DNA from: Datisca glomerata
Lineage: Eukaryota > Streptophyta > Magnoliopsida > Cucurbitales > Datiscaceae
Direction of reading: 5' to 3'
Assembly (NCBI GenBank): GCA_003255025.1
Contig: QANY01007306.1
Span: forward strand, 1,784,707-1,848,706
DNA length: 64,000 bases
How positions within the stretch are numbered: the first letter of the stretch is position 1; every line of letters begins with the position of its first letter. A program made the translations under genes and the position numbers. The notes beneath the pieces are model-generated. The model was not told the DNA's origin. It did no database searches and was given only the letters and a program-made list of their open reading frames with translations. Below are positions 1 through 12,642 of the stretch, piece after piece.

Positions 1-1318
1 GTGGAAAGATGTTATATTTAGCAACCATTGCTAATCCTTGCAAATAATACATTACACCACAATTGATTTCGTCACTAAACATTACAGGAGGTTTTCATAC
101 TTGGGTTTTGAAGCTGAGTGTGAGAGAGATTGTATTCTGTCATTTCTGAATTTTTTGTGCCTTTAAAATTCTCTGTAATTGTTAGACTTCAAACTAGTAG
201 AATTGCCACCTCTGGCGATTGAATGTAGGTTTTATTTCTAGAATTGAACCAGTATAAACTCTCGGTGTCATCAACCTCTTCTCCCTCTTCTACATTTCTT
301 CATTTTGCATGTTGTTCTGCAAAAGCAAAACCCTACTGTTAGCCAACATTTCTTAACACATAATCCTAGCATACTTTTCATTAGTCATCTGTTGCGATTG
401 CTCTGTGATAGGCTCCTCTTGCAATTGATGCATACATTCCTACATTTAAGGAATTATTTTCGTTAAGTCACTAAAATGAATGATATAGAAATGGAAACAC
501 ATTGATATTTATGAATTATAGAGAATGATTAAAAATCAAACCAAAAGATAGAATAATAAACCAAAGCCATATCTCTGGAGAAATATAACCCATGCAGGAA
601 CATCAAAGCATGATATTAGCGAATAAAAATTATTACAAATAATTAGAAGCTACAGAAAGTGCCTTATATATGTTGATCGCGCTTCCTCGTTTACCCACCA
701 TTTCTTCGTACTAGAGTGTGTAGCATGAAAAAGCTCTACCTGACTCTGCAATTCTCCATCCTATTTCCCTTCTCTCATATTAATTATCATAATCATGACA
801 TACAAAACTAATTATACTTCATTGCTCATGATAAATGCATACATTACTACTATCAACATGGTGTTTTACAAAGGGTTACCCCATGAATGATTGAATAAGA
901 CTTTACAGCCGTTTATGGTGTTGACATTCGACCAATGCTGTAATGTATATATAAATCATTTTATTTGATGCTATTACAAGCAAAGATAAATATTTAAGTG
1001 TACCTTGAATTTGTCGGTCTCCCAAAAATCGCATGCCCATTCCAATTAGATTGATGAACATCTTTGCAGGGGTATGGGCGTGCTTCTTCCAAGGATTGAA
1101 ATGTTCGATAATGTTTTCTTAGTTTGCTCCTATATAACCAGAATATCATCCAAGGAACAACACGATAAGTAATCGGATAACATTTTCATCAGCCAAATCC
1201 AACTGAAAGCGTGATTGTAAAGATAAGAATTTATTTATTAGTATAGTTTTGTAACAACAGTTTAGTTAAATAAACATGATCAACTTCAACCTACTGAAAG
1301 TTGCCTAATTAAAGGGTG
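1..1318. other. Intergenic, no recognisable gene
   Basis: AT-rich sequence with stops in all frames and no domain I recognise. It ends at the five-T target duplication (1319-1323) of the following retroelement. Confidence 0.5.
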
Positions 1319-1323
1319 TTTTT

Positions 1324-2248
1324 TGTTGGTCATCGCGGCGCGTGCGCGACAAAAGCGTGAAAGCGTGTGACTTTTTAAAAAATTAAACTTTTAATAAAAA
1401 TTGAATCTTTTAATAAAATAAACTTGCGCACTGCACGATAACCAAATAAATATTTTTATTGAAACTTTTTCCCAATCAGTCAGGATCCATTATATATTTA
1501 TAAGTTAAATTTATAACATACAAGGTTAGGAATCATATACCTCTTGTAGTCTATATCAAGCGCTCTCATAAAGACTGATCGATCCTCCGTTTTCACAAAA
1601 TCGTGCCAACAATCAATATATTCTGAGATTCACACCAAGATTTTCCAAATCAATCATCAACGCACATGATGTGTGTGGGCACGTAGAATATTACAAGACA
1701 CTTTTTCTATCTCTAGATGTTCTCAACATATGAGATCTAGAGATTTACTGAGAAGGACTTTAGTGAGACGATTCTCCAAAAGAACGTGATGATTATTCTT
1801 TTCGAAATTTGATTAATGTTTAATCACAAAAGAAAATCTCTCTGACACCAATCGTGTTCTCAACAACTCTGAATTGACGAACCGATCTGATCAACTGATT
1901 CTCTCTTCTTTCAATCCTCGAGGCCATTAGAATAATATATAGATAATGGCGTATCCGATTTTTAAGGATAAACTGAAATAAAATTTAATTATAAAATTAC
2001 CACTTGAAGTCAGATCCACTGCAATTGTGCACAACTGCAGTGCCACATGACACTACAGTGTGCCGTGAGCGAGAACAGTGCCTCACGGCACCACTGTAGT
2101 GCCATGTGGCACTACGAATTACTACGAATTAAATATTTATATTAATCAGATAATTATCTAGATATCAGCTAATGCAAAATTAACATATCTGATTATCCTT
2201 ATCAACTAAGTTATCTGGTATTTCATAAATAACAGATTTAGTTGATTT
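1324..2248 (-). repeat. 3' LTR of A1, distal part
   Basis: Colinear with 7380-8390: shared blocks include the CAATCAGTCAGGATCC region, the ATACCTCTTGTAGTCTATATC region and the AATATTTATATTAATCAG region. The match stops at 2248 in the middle of a stretch that is continuous in the other three family copies. It carries the hairpin cluster at 2051-2115. Confidence 0.8.
2060..2115. repeat. Hairpin cluster in the A-family LTR
   Basis: Two adjacent perfect inverted repeats are visible. GTGCCGTGAG (2060-2069) pairs with CTCACGGCAC (2082-2091), and GTAGTGCCA (2096-2104) pairs with TGGCACTAC (2107-2115). Similar palindromes occur at the same place in the LTRs near 8095-8222, 30690-30753 and 37800-37915. 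Confidence 0.8.
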
Positions 2249-5200
2249 GGTTTGTGGATTCTATTTCCCTCACTGCTTTCACTTCCCCTTGCCTCAAGAT
2301 CGAAGGTACAAGCACCATCTCGCCCATATACGAAAATGAAACCACTTTAAATAAATACAGATTAAGAAAACAAGCTGCCAATATTTGAAGAGGAATAGAA
2401 GATAAGACATCTTTCACAAGTATCAATCTTCCTACATGTGTGAGTCATCTTCCAACCCAGCCTTCTATTTCTAACTTTCGGGTTATAAATATCGTTATTT
2501 TTTTAACTTTCCACAATACAAAGTAAGCACCCATGTAAGTGATTTTTCATCCTTTTACAAGAGATAATAAAGTAGCTCCACTGACACTATCTACGATAAT
2601 GTGAGGTCGTCTTTCTTTCCTGCCGCTATACCAAGAGGTCTTCAAAGAACTTTTGTATAATCAAACTTCTCATTTGCATTTCATTGGTCTCTAAGACAAA
2701 GTGTCATTTAATCGTTCATCGATCTTTTCTTCTTTCTTCAACCAGTCATATCTGACATGTAGCTGGCAGCGACATGAGGAAAATGACCAAAATGGTGTAT
2801 TTTATTTGCAAGGCCTTCTCACCTTTCACCGGAGATGAAGACCAGAAAGGATGCCTATTCAGGCCCACCTCCATAGGGATGGAAGGCAGTTCTGGCACAC
2901 ACCTTAAGAAAAGGTCCTTCACTAGGGTACCGTACTTCTCCAAAACACTCTAGACATTTGTCGACAGGTCTCAGGAGACTAAATAATGGGTCGAGTAAAC
3001 TCCCCTGGGTGGCTTCCCCACGTTCTTATTACATTATTGTCATTATTGTCTTACCGATGGATGTCCATATCTCTATGTGCCTAGGGGTAGGAAAGAAAGA
3101 GCCATATACTATCTCAACAAGAAGTTCACTAATTAATCTCAATCTGCCTCTATAGGAAGAAGTAGAAGTTCCCATTAAGGAGGCTTCCGAACCTGATATG
3201 CATGTGTACAGGGATAGGGATCCAGACCGAATTAGGGCAATTGTAGAGGCCCAACTGAAAGAAAGGGTCGCTAAAAAAGAGAGCGCCATAAGGGGGTCCT
3301 TCTTGCATGCCGTTTTAGGCACATCTGTCTTTCTTAGGTTCACTGCTTGGAAAGAATGATATATTTTTTCACCTAGCCAGGAGGATGGAAAGGAAAGAGA
3401 TATAAAGAAATATAGCCTACCTGCATCGCATACTGGTAATTTCCTTAAGATCATGGGAAATGCGTGGAACCAGGAAAGATGGAACCCATATTTGTAGTTG
3501 TCTCGAAGCTTAAGCGTGTGAAGCATGCTCTTCATGTCCTTTCCTGATTGTAGGACTGTGAAACAAGATAAGAAAGTTAGCTCAAACAAGTAGTTTCAGT
3601 CTTTGGTTTCTGACTTGATGGGATGGGGGTTATCTCCATGTGACTTACTAGTGCATTCGATTTAGATTGGATTTTTTTGGAGTTTTTAACTGGTTTCATG
3701 TCATGCTTTTGACTCCCTTAAGAGAATTGGTAGGTATACCAAATAGAATAAGTATGAGTAATTCTTTATTAATGGACGTATTAATCGATAAGACCTAATC
3801 TTTGATCTCTTTCATGAAACTGAGCTAAAATGCCACTTTCGAATGACGAAAGAGGTTCTTTTAGGCTTCGTCGAGAAGCTGATGCTAGAACTACCGTATC
3901 TAACCTAGGAGTTTGGGGGTTGGATCGTCTATCCAAGCTAGAGAGACCCACTTAGGAATTATAGAGGAGCTTCACTTTCTGCTTTGGTTGGCGCATTGCA
4001 GTAATGAAGAAAAGAATGATGCCATCTGTCCTTTTGAACCTTATATGCTGGCTCCAAGAATTGCTTGTTTAAATACTAGATGCTAGTCATGTTGGGGCAC
4101 TCCTGAAAGTGCTCCTACCCAGGTCCATCATCTTCAACTATCAATGACATGCCTGAAGTCTTCTTCCAGTGCTAAAAAGTCTTTAGTTAGTCTTTCTCGT
4201 ACACCTGTAGGGCTGCTCATAGGCCTCCGTTGATTGTGTACAAAGAAAATATGAGTCCAGAGGGAGGGTAAGATAGGGTTTAGCTAATGGAGATATTAAC
4301 TCTTCTGGGAACCAGTAACGTGTAAACCATGTCAAACCAAGACCGATCAATATCCGAAAAAAATGGATTCGACTTCTCCTAGAATAGTTTCTAGTGCGAA
4401 ATGAAATTCATAGGATATATATGAGTAATTCAAAGGAGAAGTATAAATATTTGATAGGATTTGATTGCGTTTAACGTCCTATTTATGAGCCGGTTGTTAA
4501 ACCTACCACTATACAAACAGTCTTTTCCATTGCTTGAGCCAAGGCTGGCAAATCAAACCACTTTATGTCGAACGAAGTCACTTTCAGAACCATACTTCCT
4601 ACAGCTAACACGTGTCCAGTCCAGCGGGAACGTGCATCGCAAACGAACGTGAGCTGCTATACCGAATCCCCTGCTTGCCATCGGGGACCTAGTGGTAAGG
4701 CCATGATCCGCAGGGGAATGTATCACTCATTCTTCCATTGGGGACAGGTGCACGAATGACAACTCCAAATGTCATACATCCATCACCTACGTACTGTTTA
4801 GGTGGCACCAGCGAGATCCAACTAAGGTAAGGAACTTCATGTCACGGCTGCTCAAGTCCACCGTGGTCTCATGAATTAAACTTCGTTGCCTTCCCGCGCA
4901 CGAAGTGAGCAAAGATAAGAGTCCAAATATGCCGTGGAGAATAGCTTACTAACTTATAAAGGGGAGGATCCCTTAAGGCTCTTCAACAACTCTCATTAGG
5001 GGATCTGGCGTGGATAGTAGGTTATAAAAGGGAGGATCACTATTCGCCTACTTCTAAGTAAAGGCGGAGAGTGGATTCTAGATTATATCAGTCGGGGTCG
5101 GGCAAGATTCCCGGTTGAGGAAAAAGACTCCCCTTTACCAAAGAATCCATGAATTCCGGGTACCTTCAGTAGCAGTAGGACATTCCTTGCGGCAACCACT

Positions 5201-6437
5201 AGAATATTACAGAATGATCTAAAGAGGGTCATAGCTTATTCAACTTGCCGTCAATTAGGCTATATGATGCATTCCAAAATAAGGGTAATATTGATAAAGT
5301 TCAACATAGGGGAGAAAGTCTTGAAAAAGATTATTTCCAGATGTGAGCCTCACCCAAGAGGGAAACTCCATTTTGTGCTCACTTTCTTCTGTCATGCATC
5401 ATGGCTGGGTGAGTGGGCCGATTGCGAATTAATCTCAGTGCTTCCAATCTGGTCATGCGCTTTTTTAAGATGCGGAACCTGGGAGCTTTCCTCTTCAAAA
5501 TAGGGGTAAATTTCTCGTCGGGGAGTAAGGAAGGTGCGTGCATTCCATTATCGCGGAAATATTCCCCCATGGCACACCCAGAATATGGGGCCAGAAATTG
5601 CAGAGGAGCAGGATTTGAAGCGGTGGCTGCTACAAGAATGGAATATGCCAAAGCATTCGCTTCTGGCGAGATCGTACCAGTTTTTCCAGGCCTGTCATAG
5701 GGCGGGCAACTTTATCTGATCAAGGGTCGGGGCACAAGGGTCCTGGTACTATCCAGGTGGGAAGAACCCTGGGGGTGACTGCAATGAGCAGAAATCTCAC
5801 TCACTGGCCTAAACGATGAGCAAACACTCGAACGTGAGAGCAAGGGATCAACCAAGGAATGAACGAGTTAAAAGGAGGGAGGCAAGAACCATGCTTTCAG
5901 AGAAGTGGTGGTCCGAATCTTATCTGAATTGCTAGAATAACTGACTAAGCCATGCTTATAGGCTCATTTCCCCAAACGGGGCGGGGCCAAATTCTTTCTA
6001 TTTTCAACGAGACCGAAGCCATGCCACTTTTCAACATGATAGAAGTAGAAAGGGAAGGCAATAGAAAAAGGTTCCCCTTCCTCCCTCTCTTTATGTTCTT
6101 GTTGCCGCTTTTCTCGTCCATCCCGACCTGCGGCGTTTATAGATTCAGTTGCAGGTATCTAAGCATCTATTAGTTAAGGAGATTGGGGCGCAAATCGCAA
6201 AACGCTCTTCGATCTCCTGGTGAGTTGGACGGGAACAAGACATAAGGGGTTATCTATGGAGTATTTGAATTGCCCCTTTCTGTTGGAATAGTTGAAAGTC
6301 TTCTTCTTAAGATATTTTCTTTTTTCTTATCAACATAGAGTTGGAACTTAGCCGTATAAGTTGCCAGTGGTCCAATATGAAGCTTTAGCTTCGTTGTCGG
6401 CCATAGCTCCTAGCCGACGATCGAGTACCCTTTATTA
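2249..6437. other. Organelle-like (probably mitochondrial) DNA inserted in an LTR
   Basis: About 4.2 kb that differs in base composition and style from everything around it. It is clearly richer in G and C, has no TE signatures over most of its length, and reads like plant mitochondrial intergenic DNA, with many short open frames and blocks such as 3840-3960, 4560-4760 and 5090-5200. It interrupts the LTR exactly: 1324-2248 and 6438-7173 are colinear with the uninterrupted LTR at 7380-9578, with only about 8-10 LTR bases lost at the junction. I could not assign a mitochondrial gene with confidence. The mitochondrial origin is inference from composition and texture; a chloroplast origin seems less likely because no plastid gene is recognisable. 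No clear target duplication is visible, which would fit double-strand-break repair rather than transposition. Confidence 0.6.
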
Positions 6438-7173
6438 ACTAATAATAATTTAATTATTTAATTTCATAAATTGGATATTCTGCCTCACTTATCGATAATT
6501 AAAAATCAATAATTATATATATAATTTCCAAAATTATATTTAAATATATAAATAATTAAATTAATTAATCACACATAATTATCTCATAATTATGTATTCA
6601 CCCCAGAATAAAAATTTCTTTTGCAAGTCAATCATTTTCTTATGTCTTGAAATATTGACATCCTAGACAGTGTAGTATAGAGGTGACTTGGAGATCATGT
6701 ACCTATAATTCAAAGCTCCAATAAATAATATTATTAATAAACTTTTTAATTATATAATTTTATTTATTAATTTTATTATTACTCCACTATATATATGAAA
6801 TTGCACTCTTAGAGATTATAGAATGTAGTTACAGAGCATTCTCATGTAGTCTACTAACATAATCATTTCATGTAATTCTGCCCTCCAATTATTGGTTCGT
6901 AAATTAAAACTGGTCAAAATTATCATTTTACCCTTCTAGTTACATCTTGATCCTTAAGTACCATTAATCCACTAGTGAATGACTAATTTATAATCTTATT
7001 ATAAATTTGAGCTCAATAACCATTCAGTTCCAGAACTAACATTTAAGGGAACCAATATACGACCTGTTAGGAAAGCTTAGATTCTAAATCTTGTAAGATC
7101 ATGTCCCCATCCATCCACATCACTAAATCTTTGAAATAAAAATCATTAGCCTAACTTACAAACAAACCTTTAC
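6438..7173 (-). repeat. 3' LTR of A1, proximal part
   Basis: Resumes the LTR at CTAATAATAATTTAATTA, matching 8405 onward in the other LTR, and continues to about 7173, where similarity to the 9060-9115 region ends. The equivalent of 9115-9578 is missing. Confidence 0.75.
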
Positions 7174-7379
7174 GCCTCAATTCAGCTTACAAAAGATCTA
7201 GAAAAAATCAAAACAAAGCCTAACCCAATAATCATCATACAATTAACGATCCATTATTTTTCATACATTCAAAAAACATAACCATCCATCATCATACATA
7301 TCTCATATTATATGAATAATGCAAGAATACCCACACAACATTTAACATATAAATATATAAAGACCACTCTTATACCACT
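7174..7379 (-). other. Leader remnant of A1
   Basis: Only about 200 bp remain between the two LTRs. It contains the primer binding site at its upper end and otherwise AT-rich sequence without a reading frame, interpreted as 5' untranslated leader. Confidence 0.55.
7364..7377 (-). promoter_or_regulatory. Primer binding site of A1 (tRNA-iMet type)
   Basis: The minus strand reads TGGTATAAGAGTGG two bases after the LTR end. This is a degraded form of TGGTATCAGAGC, the usual copia site complementary to the 3' end of initiator tRNA-Met. Confidence 0.65.
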
Positions 7380-9578
7380 TGCTGGTCATCCTGGCGGAAG
7401 CGTGGAGGCGCATGACATTTTAAAAAAATTAAACTTTTAATAAAAATCGAATCTTTTAATAAAACAAACATGCGCAACGCCATGATAATCAAATAAATTT
7501 TTTATTGAAAACTTTTTTCCAATCAGGCAGGATCCATTATATATTTATACGTCAAATCTATAAAATACAAGGTTAGGAATCATATACCTCTTGTGGTCTA
7601 TATCAAGTGTCTTTGTAAAAATCGATCGATCCTCCGTTCCCACAAAATCATTCCAATAATCAGTAGACTCCGAGATTCACAATAAGATTTTTCAAGTCAA
7701 TCCTCAATGCACTAGGACATGTGTGGGCACGTAGAATATTACAAAACACTTTTTCTGTCTGTAGATGTTCTCAACACATGAGATCTAAAGATTTACTGAG
7801 AGAATTTAGTGAGATGATTTTCTAAAAGAACGTGATGATTATTATTTTAGAGATTTGATTAACGTTTAATCACAGAAGAAAATCTCTTTGGCACCAATCA
7901 TGTTCTCAATTCAACTCTTGATTGACGAACTGATGATCTGATCAACTGATTCTCTCATCTTCTTTCAACCCCCGAGGCCATTAGAACAATATCTGAATAA
8001 TATCTAGAAAATGACGTATCATAATTGTAGAGATAAACTGAAATAATATTTAATTTTAAAATTATCAATTGTAGTGAAACCCATTGCAATTGTGCACAAC
8101 TGCAGTGCCATATGGCACTGCAGTGTGCAGTGAGCCAGCACAATACCTCACGACACCACTATAGTGTCATGTGACACTACAATGTTGCACACTCACTACT
8201 GTAGTGGCACGTGGTACAACAGTAGTTCATGTCAATTCTTGATACTCTATTAGTGATTTGACATGTGAAAATTACTACAAATTAAATATTTATTTTAATT
8301 AGATAATTATCTAGATATCAGTTAATTCAAAATTAACATATCTGATTATCCCTATCAACTAACTTATCTATTATTTCACAAACTATAGCTTTAGCTGATT
8401 TAAATTATCATCTAATAATAATTTAATTACCTAATTTTATAAATTAGATATTTTATCTCACTTATCGATAATTAAAAAATCGATAATTATATATANTTAA
8501 TTAATTAATCACACATAATTATTTCATAATTATGTACTTGCCCGAGAATAAAAATTCTTTTTGCAAGTCAGTCTTTTTCTCATGTCTTGAAATATTCACA
8601 CCCTAGACAACGTATTATAAAGGTGACTTGAAGACCATGGACCTATAATTCTAAACTCTAATAAATCAGATTTTTAATTAAACTCTTTAATTAAATAATC
8701 TTATTTATTAATTTCATTAGTACTCCACTATAAATATGAAATTGGACTCTTAGAGATTATAGAATGTATTTACAGAGAATTCTCATGTAGTCCACTGACA
8801 TAATCATTTCATATAGTTATGTCATGCAATTATTGGTTCGTATTAGAACTGATCAAAATTACCGTTTTACCATTCTAATTACCTCTTGATCCTTAAATAC
8901 CATTAATCTACTAGTGAATGGCTAATTTATAATCTTATTATAAATTTGGGCTCAATAACCATTCAGTTCCAGAATTAACACTTAAGGGAACCAATGTATG
9001 ATCCGTTAAAAAAACTTAGATTCCAAATCTTGTAAGATTATGCCTCCAGCCATCCACATCACTGAATCTCCAAAACATAAGTCACTAGTCTGATTAACAA
9101 ACAGACCTTAACGAGTGAATCTAAAAATCCAGTAGGCATGCATAGGATTTCATGACTACTCAAAATTCAGATTGATCTACATATGATCATCGAATTGATG
9201 TGTATTAAATCTTTATAATAAACGACACGTTAATAAAGATATTAATTCTTATCGATCCTGTCATATATAATTTTATTATATAAAATACTTTCACTAAGAT
9301 ATCTATCTACATCAATGATCCGGATCAAGATCACACGCATTCATAATGCTTAGTGAACCGTACTAGCAACCATTCATTAAAGATTCCATACTTTAATATG
9401 TTGCTGATAATTTTATTCATCATTTGATCTTAATCCTCTCGTACTAATACAAGATCATAATATCATTAATGAGTATAGAATTTTCAGATGTTCATATAAA
9501 TTATTCAACAATAATTTAAAAGAATAATTATAAGAAAAATGTAATCCTTCACATACTTTGAGGGCATAACCCCCAACA
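7380..9578 (-). repeat. 5' LTR of A1 (about 2.2 kb)
   Basis: The minus strand runs from TGTTGGGGGTTATGCC to ...GACCAGCA. It is uninterrupted and serves as the reference for the family; the copies at 1324-7173, 30169-31686 and about 37130-39336 align to it. One base at 8496 is ambiguous, and about 45 bp present in sister copies are missing there. Confidence 0.8.
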
Positions 9579-9583
9579 TTTTT

Positions 9584-11765
9584 CACTATCAAGGACCTTA
9601 CTCAAGCATCATAAATAAGAGGAGCAAAATTTCTCACCAAGATATCACACACGATGGCAAATCTACCTGACTCTTTCTGAAGAGGCCTCCGTACCTATAG
9701 ATCGACTGTTAAATGTAACTTTCCTATTGTTTAACAATCAAGTCTGTCGTCCCTTTACCATGTGTAGGACCTCGTCCTCTCTTGTGTACTATTGCATGAT
9801 TAGTTTTGAGTTTTTATTTCATGTTTTGATATGTATGCTTAAATTAGAATTTGCCCATGATATGATATTTTATTATTTTCACTAATTAAAATGTCATCGT
9901 TAGTATATTAGCATCTATATTGAAAATATTAGGATGTTAATGGATATTAATTAGGACTTAAATCTAACCGCAAAAAGAAGCGAGTACTTTTCTAATTAAC
10001 ATTACGCTAGATCTTTCTTAGAGTTTCACTCAGGAGAATAAAATTGATACCAGTTATGGAGGTAGATTGAATTTTAGATATATTCTACATAGTGGCATTA
10101 TATGACAAATATGTTAGAATTAGTAGTAAATTCATTCTTTATGGAAGCGTATTGTTGAATCTTTAGTATGATGTTTGAAAGCGTATTGTTGAATACTGAG
10201 ATTGTAAATGAAACTCTGGTTAAAAACCATATCCTTATGGTTAGTGGTTCTTTAACAAGACGGAGATTCCTATAGCCAAAATCAACGGGAAAATCCATAT
10301 CGATGTAGTCTTGGTAACCTATGTGAATTCCTTACATCAGTGCATGATTAAACTATAATACATGCATAAATGTTTAAATGGGCCAAACTGAATGAACTTT
10401 AGATGGCTAGGGAAATCCTGAAGATACAGTTTATGTCAAAAGTGACTTGTTCCACATCTTCTTTTGGGCTTTGGCTTAGCCCAAAGAGATGAAGAAGATG
10501 AAAATTTCTAAACGAAGTTGATGCGGAGTAAGAACAAGGAAGAAAGCTCTAATGGAAAGTACTTCTATTGTGGAAGACTGGATAGTAGAAAGTCAACTAT
10601 AAGGCTTTATTAATTATAAAGACTTGAAGTATGCATGTCATTAATAAGTGATAAGTGACTGATTATATTATGCCCTAATGTGTAGACTATACAATCAATC
10701 CAAAATCTATTTCATACTTTTGATTTTATTGAACCCCTTTTTCTTTTTCTGTATATTATCATTCTTATGCATTACTAAGCTAACGAGCAGTAAAAGAAAA
10801 GTTCATTGATGGAACGAATCTGAAAAATAATATCTAACTTAAAGTTATGCTTTAGCCAAAACATATAATAGGATAATATGATTAAATCTTACTTATATTG
10901 TTTAAGTACCTAGTAGGATTATTTATTGTAATCCGGAGTTTGGCAATTCCATTCTATTATTTTATAGCTGGGATTGTAACATATACATGAGTAACAATAG
11001 CACAAAATTAAATATTAATTATTTAAACTGAGTAATTATAAACCACATGTGTTGTATGTGATATCAATAATGTGTAAAGCACATGATGTATATCTATCTA
11101 TAAAATATTAAAAGGTCTAAGTAGGAGGTAAAAATTTTGGACAATTTTATCGATTTTTATTTTACTAATCCAAAAATGTCCTTATAAAGTACACATTGCG
11201 TATTCTATTTATCCATCATATAAAAATGTAATAATTGAAAAGTGAATTTTGAAAGATGACTTTCGAAATGTGGCTTCTGAAATGTAAGATAATGATAAAT
11301 GACTTTTAAAATGTAGTAACATAAGATGAAAACATTGTGAAAATGAAGAAGAGATAAAAAACTAACGACCGTTAAAAAAATGGAAGGACTTCAAGCTATG
11401 ATGGACCAATTTTGCATATTTTGAAAGTTTATAGGGTAGTTTTGTTCATTTAAAAGTTTATGAGTATAAATTACAAATAGGCTGGAGTCTACCGGTGTAA
11501 GTGGAATTTAACCCTTAAAATGTTTCTTGTCGTCTCTTTGTTTTGAATTAGTTTTCTTCTATTTTTTCTTGAAAATCTTCAAACATAACCTTAGTTTTTT
11601 GCAAACAAATTATTACATTTTACTTTACAGTTTGCTCGTGTATCCATATCTTATACGTGAACATAAAATTATCACTACGTACCCATTTTAAAATATGTGA
11701 AATCAAGGATATCGAGTAATCACGTCTTGCATTTTTAACCAATAAAGATAATAGTTTAAGTAGTA
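9584..11765. other. Intergenic
   Basis: AT-rich, no reading frame with recognisable similarity. A 34-bp imperfect duplication containing GCGTATTGTTGAAT lies at 10147 and 10181. Nothing else could be assigned. Confidence 0.5.
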
Positions 11766-11780
11766 CACTACTACAAAAAT
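11766..11780 (+). mobile_element. CACTA-type transposon terminus
   Basis: CACTACTACAAAAAT is the characteristic inverted-terminal sequence of plant CACTA (En/Spm) elements. No matching reverse-complement end (ATTTTTGTAGTAGTG) was found downstream, so only this terminus is called. The following sequence to about 12300 may be its degraded subterminal region. Confidence 0.5.
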
Positions 11781-12642
11781 GAGATTCGAGGAAGATGATT
11801 CAATTTTTTCAACTAAACAACAATTGTTTAGTAAATAACATATCTAGGGTTTTTAAAACAAAATTCATTTAAACTTACTGTTAAATAGAGTGATGTCATG
11901 TTTATGGGCACGATATTATTCAAAATGACATCGTATGGAGTTTAAATTTTTTATTCATCAATACAATGTCACATCCATATTATGACTTTTCTAAACGCCA
12001 TTGTTGTAACAGATGTGTACCATGACAGTTGCATAACCCGTTGCTTTATCTCCAAGATTATTATGGTAAAAAAAACCAAACATACGATGGTATTGACAAA
12101 ATGGCGAATATATATTTGATTGACTTAACAATAGTGTGTAAATGTCCGGTCATGGATTATTAGTTTCAACATATATACAATGACAATATAGAGATGATCA
12201 TATCCTCACTGTTTAGGTAATAGAATCGGGACAGCGCCTGTAACCTTACACCATCTATGAAATGTACTTGGTGATATCTATTATCATTCATGTGCCGTCG
12301 TTGTATTTTCTTCTAGAAATGGTATGTTAACAACGTAAATAGGATAAATTAGAATAAGTAGGTAAATAGATCATCTCATGTTAGAGATCCTAATAAAAGA
12401 AGATATGTTCACTTCATCTTGACCATCCTTGTTTAATGACAGCTAAAATCAATTCAACATAAACGTGGAGGTGAAAATGAGGATGTTGGTGTAGTTTCCC
12501 AAAAATGTTATGTTGTTGTATATAGTGTTCAAGGTTGTTATGAGTTGGCAATAACTATGATCTCATCTTAGATGTGATAAATGAATATATCGAATGAAAA
12601 AAATAAGCTCATGAAAATTATAAACAATCTTATGCAACGTGA
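11781..12642. other. Intergenic, possible decayed CACTA interior
   Basis: No coding potential. Short stretches resemble subterminal DNA of a CACTA element, but no second terminus or transposase was seen. Confidence 0.3.

Larger units (their letters stand above)
1324..9578 (-). mobile_element. Copia element A1, internally deleted, LTRs of 2.2 kb
   Basis: The minus-strand element begins TGTTGGGGGTTATGCC at 9578 and ends in ...CCAACA at 1324. Five T residues flank both ends (1319-1323 and 9579-9583), as expected of a 5-bp target duplication, although a T run is weak evidence. The order on the minus strand is 5' LTR (9578-7380), primer site, about 200 bp of leader, then a 3' LTR that lacks its first 465 bp or so. 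No gag or pol remains, so a deletion joined the leader to the middle of the 3' LTR. The 3' LTR was later or concurrently split by foreign DNA at 2249-6437. The second family member lies at 30169-39336. Ty1/copia is inferred from the iMet-type primer site and from the coding content of the sister copy. Confidence 0.75.

Noticed and set aside
3029..3589. 186-codon minus-strand frame in the organelle-like block
   Set aside because: No motif or family resemblance, and open frames of this size are common by chance in less AT-rich mitochondrial intergenic DNA.
5379..5719. Several overlapping frames of 60-95 codons on both strands
   Set aside because: They overlap each other in four frames with no conserved motif; they reflect low stop density of the organelle-like DNA.
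11090..11140. TCTATCTATAAAATATTAAAAG as a Helitron 5' end
   Set aside because: No hairpin plus CTRR end could be identified downstream, and AT-rich sequence gives such matches often.
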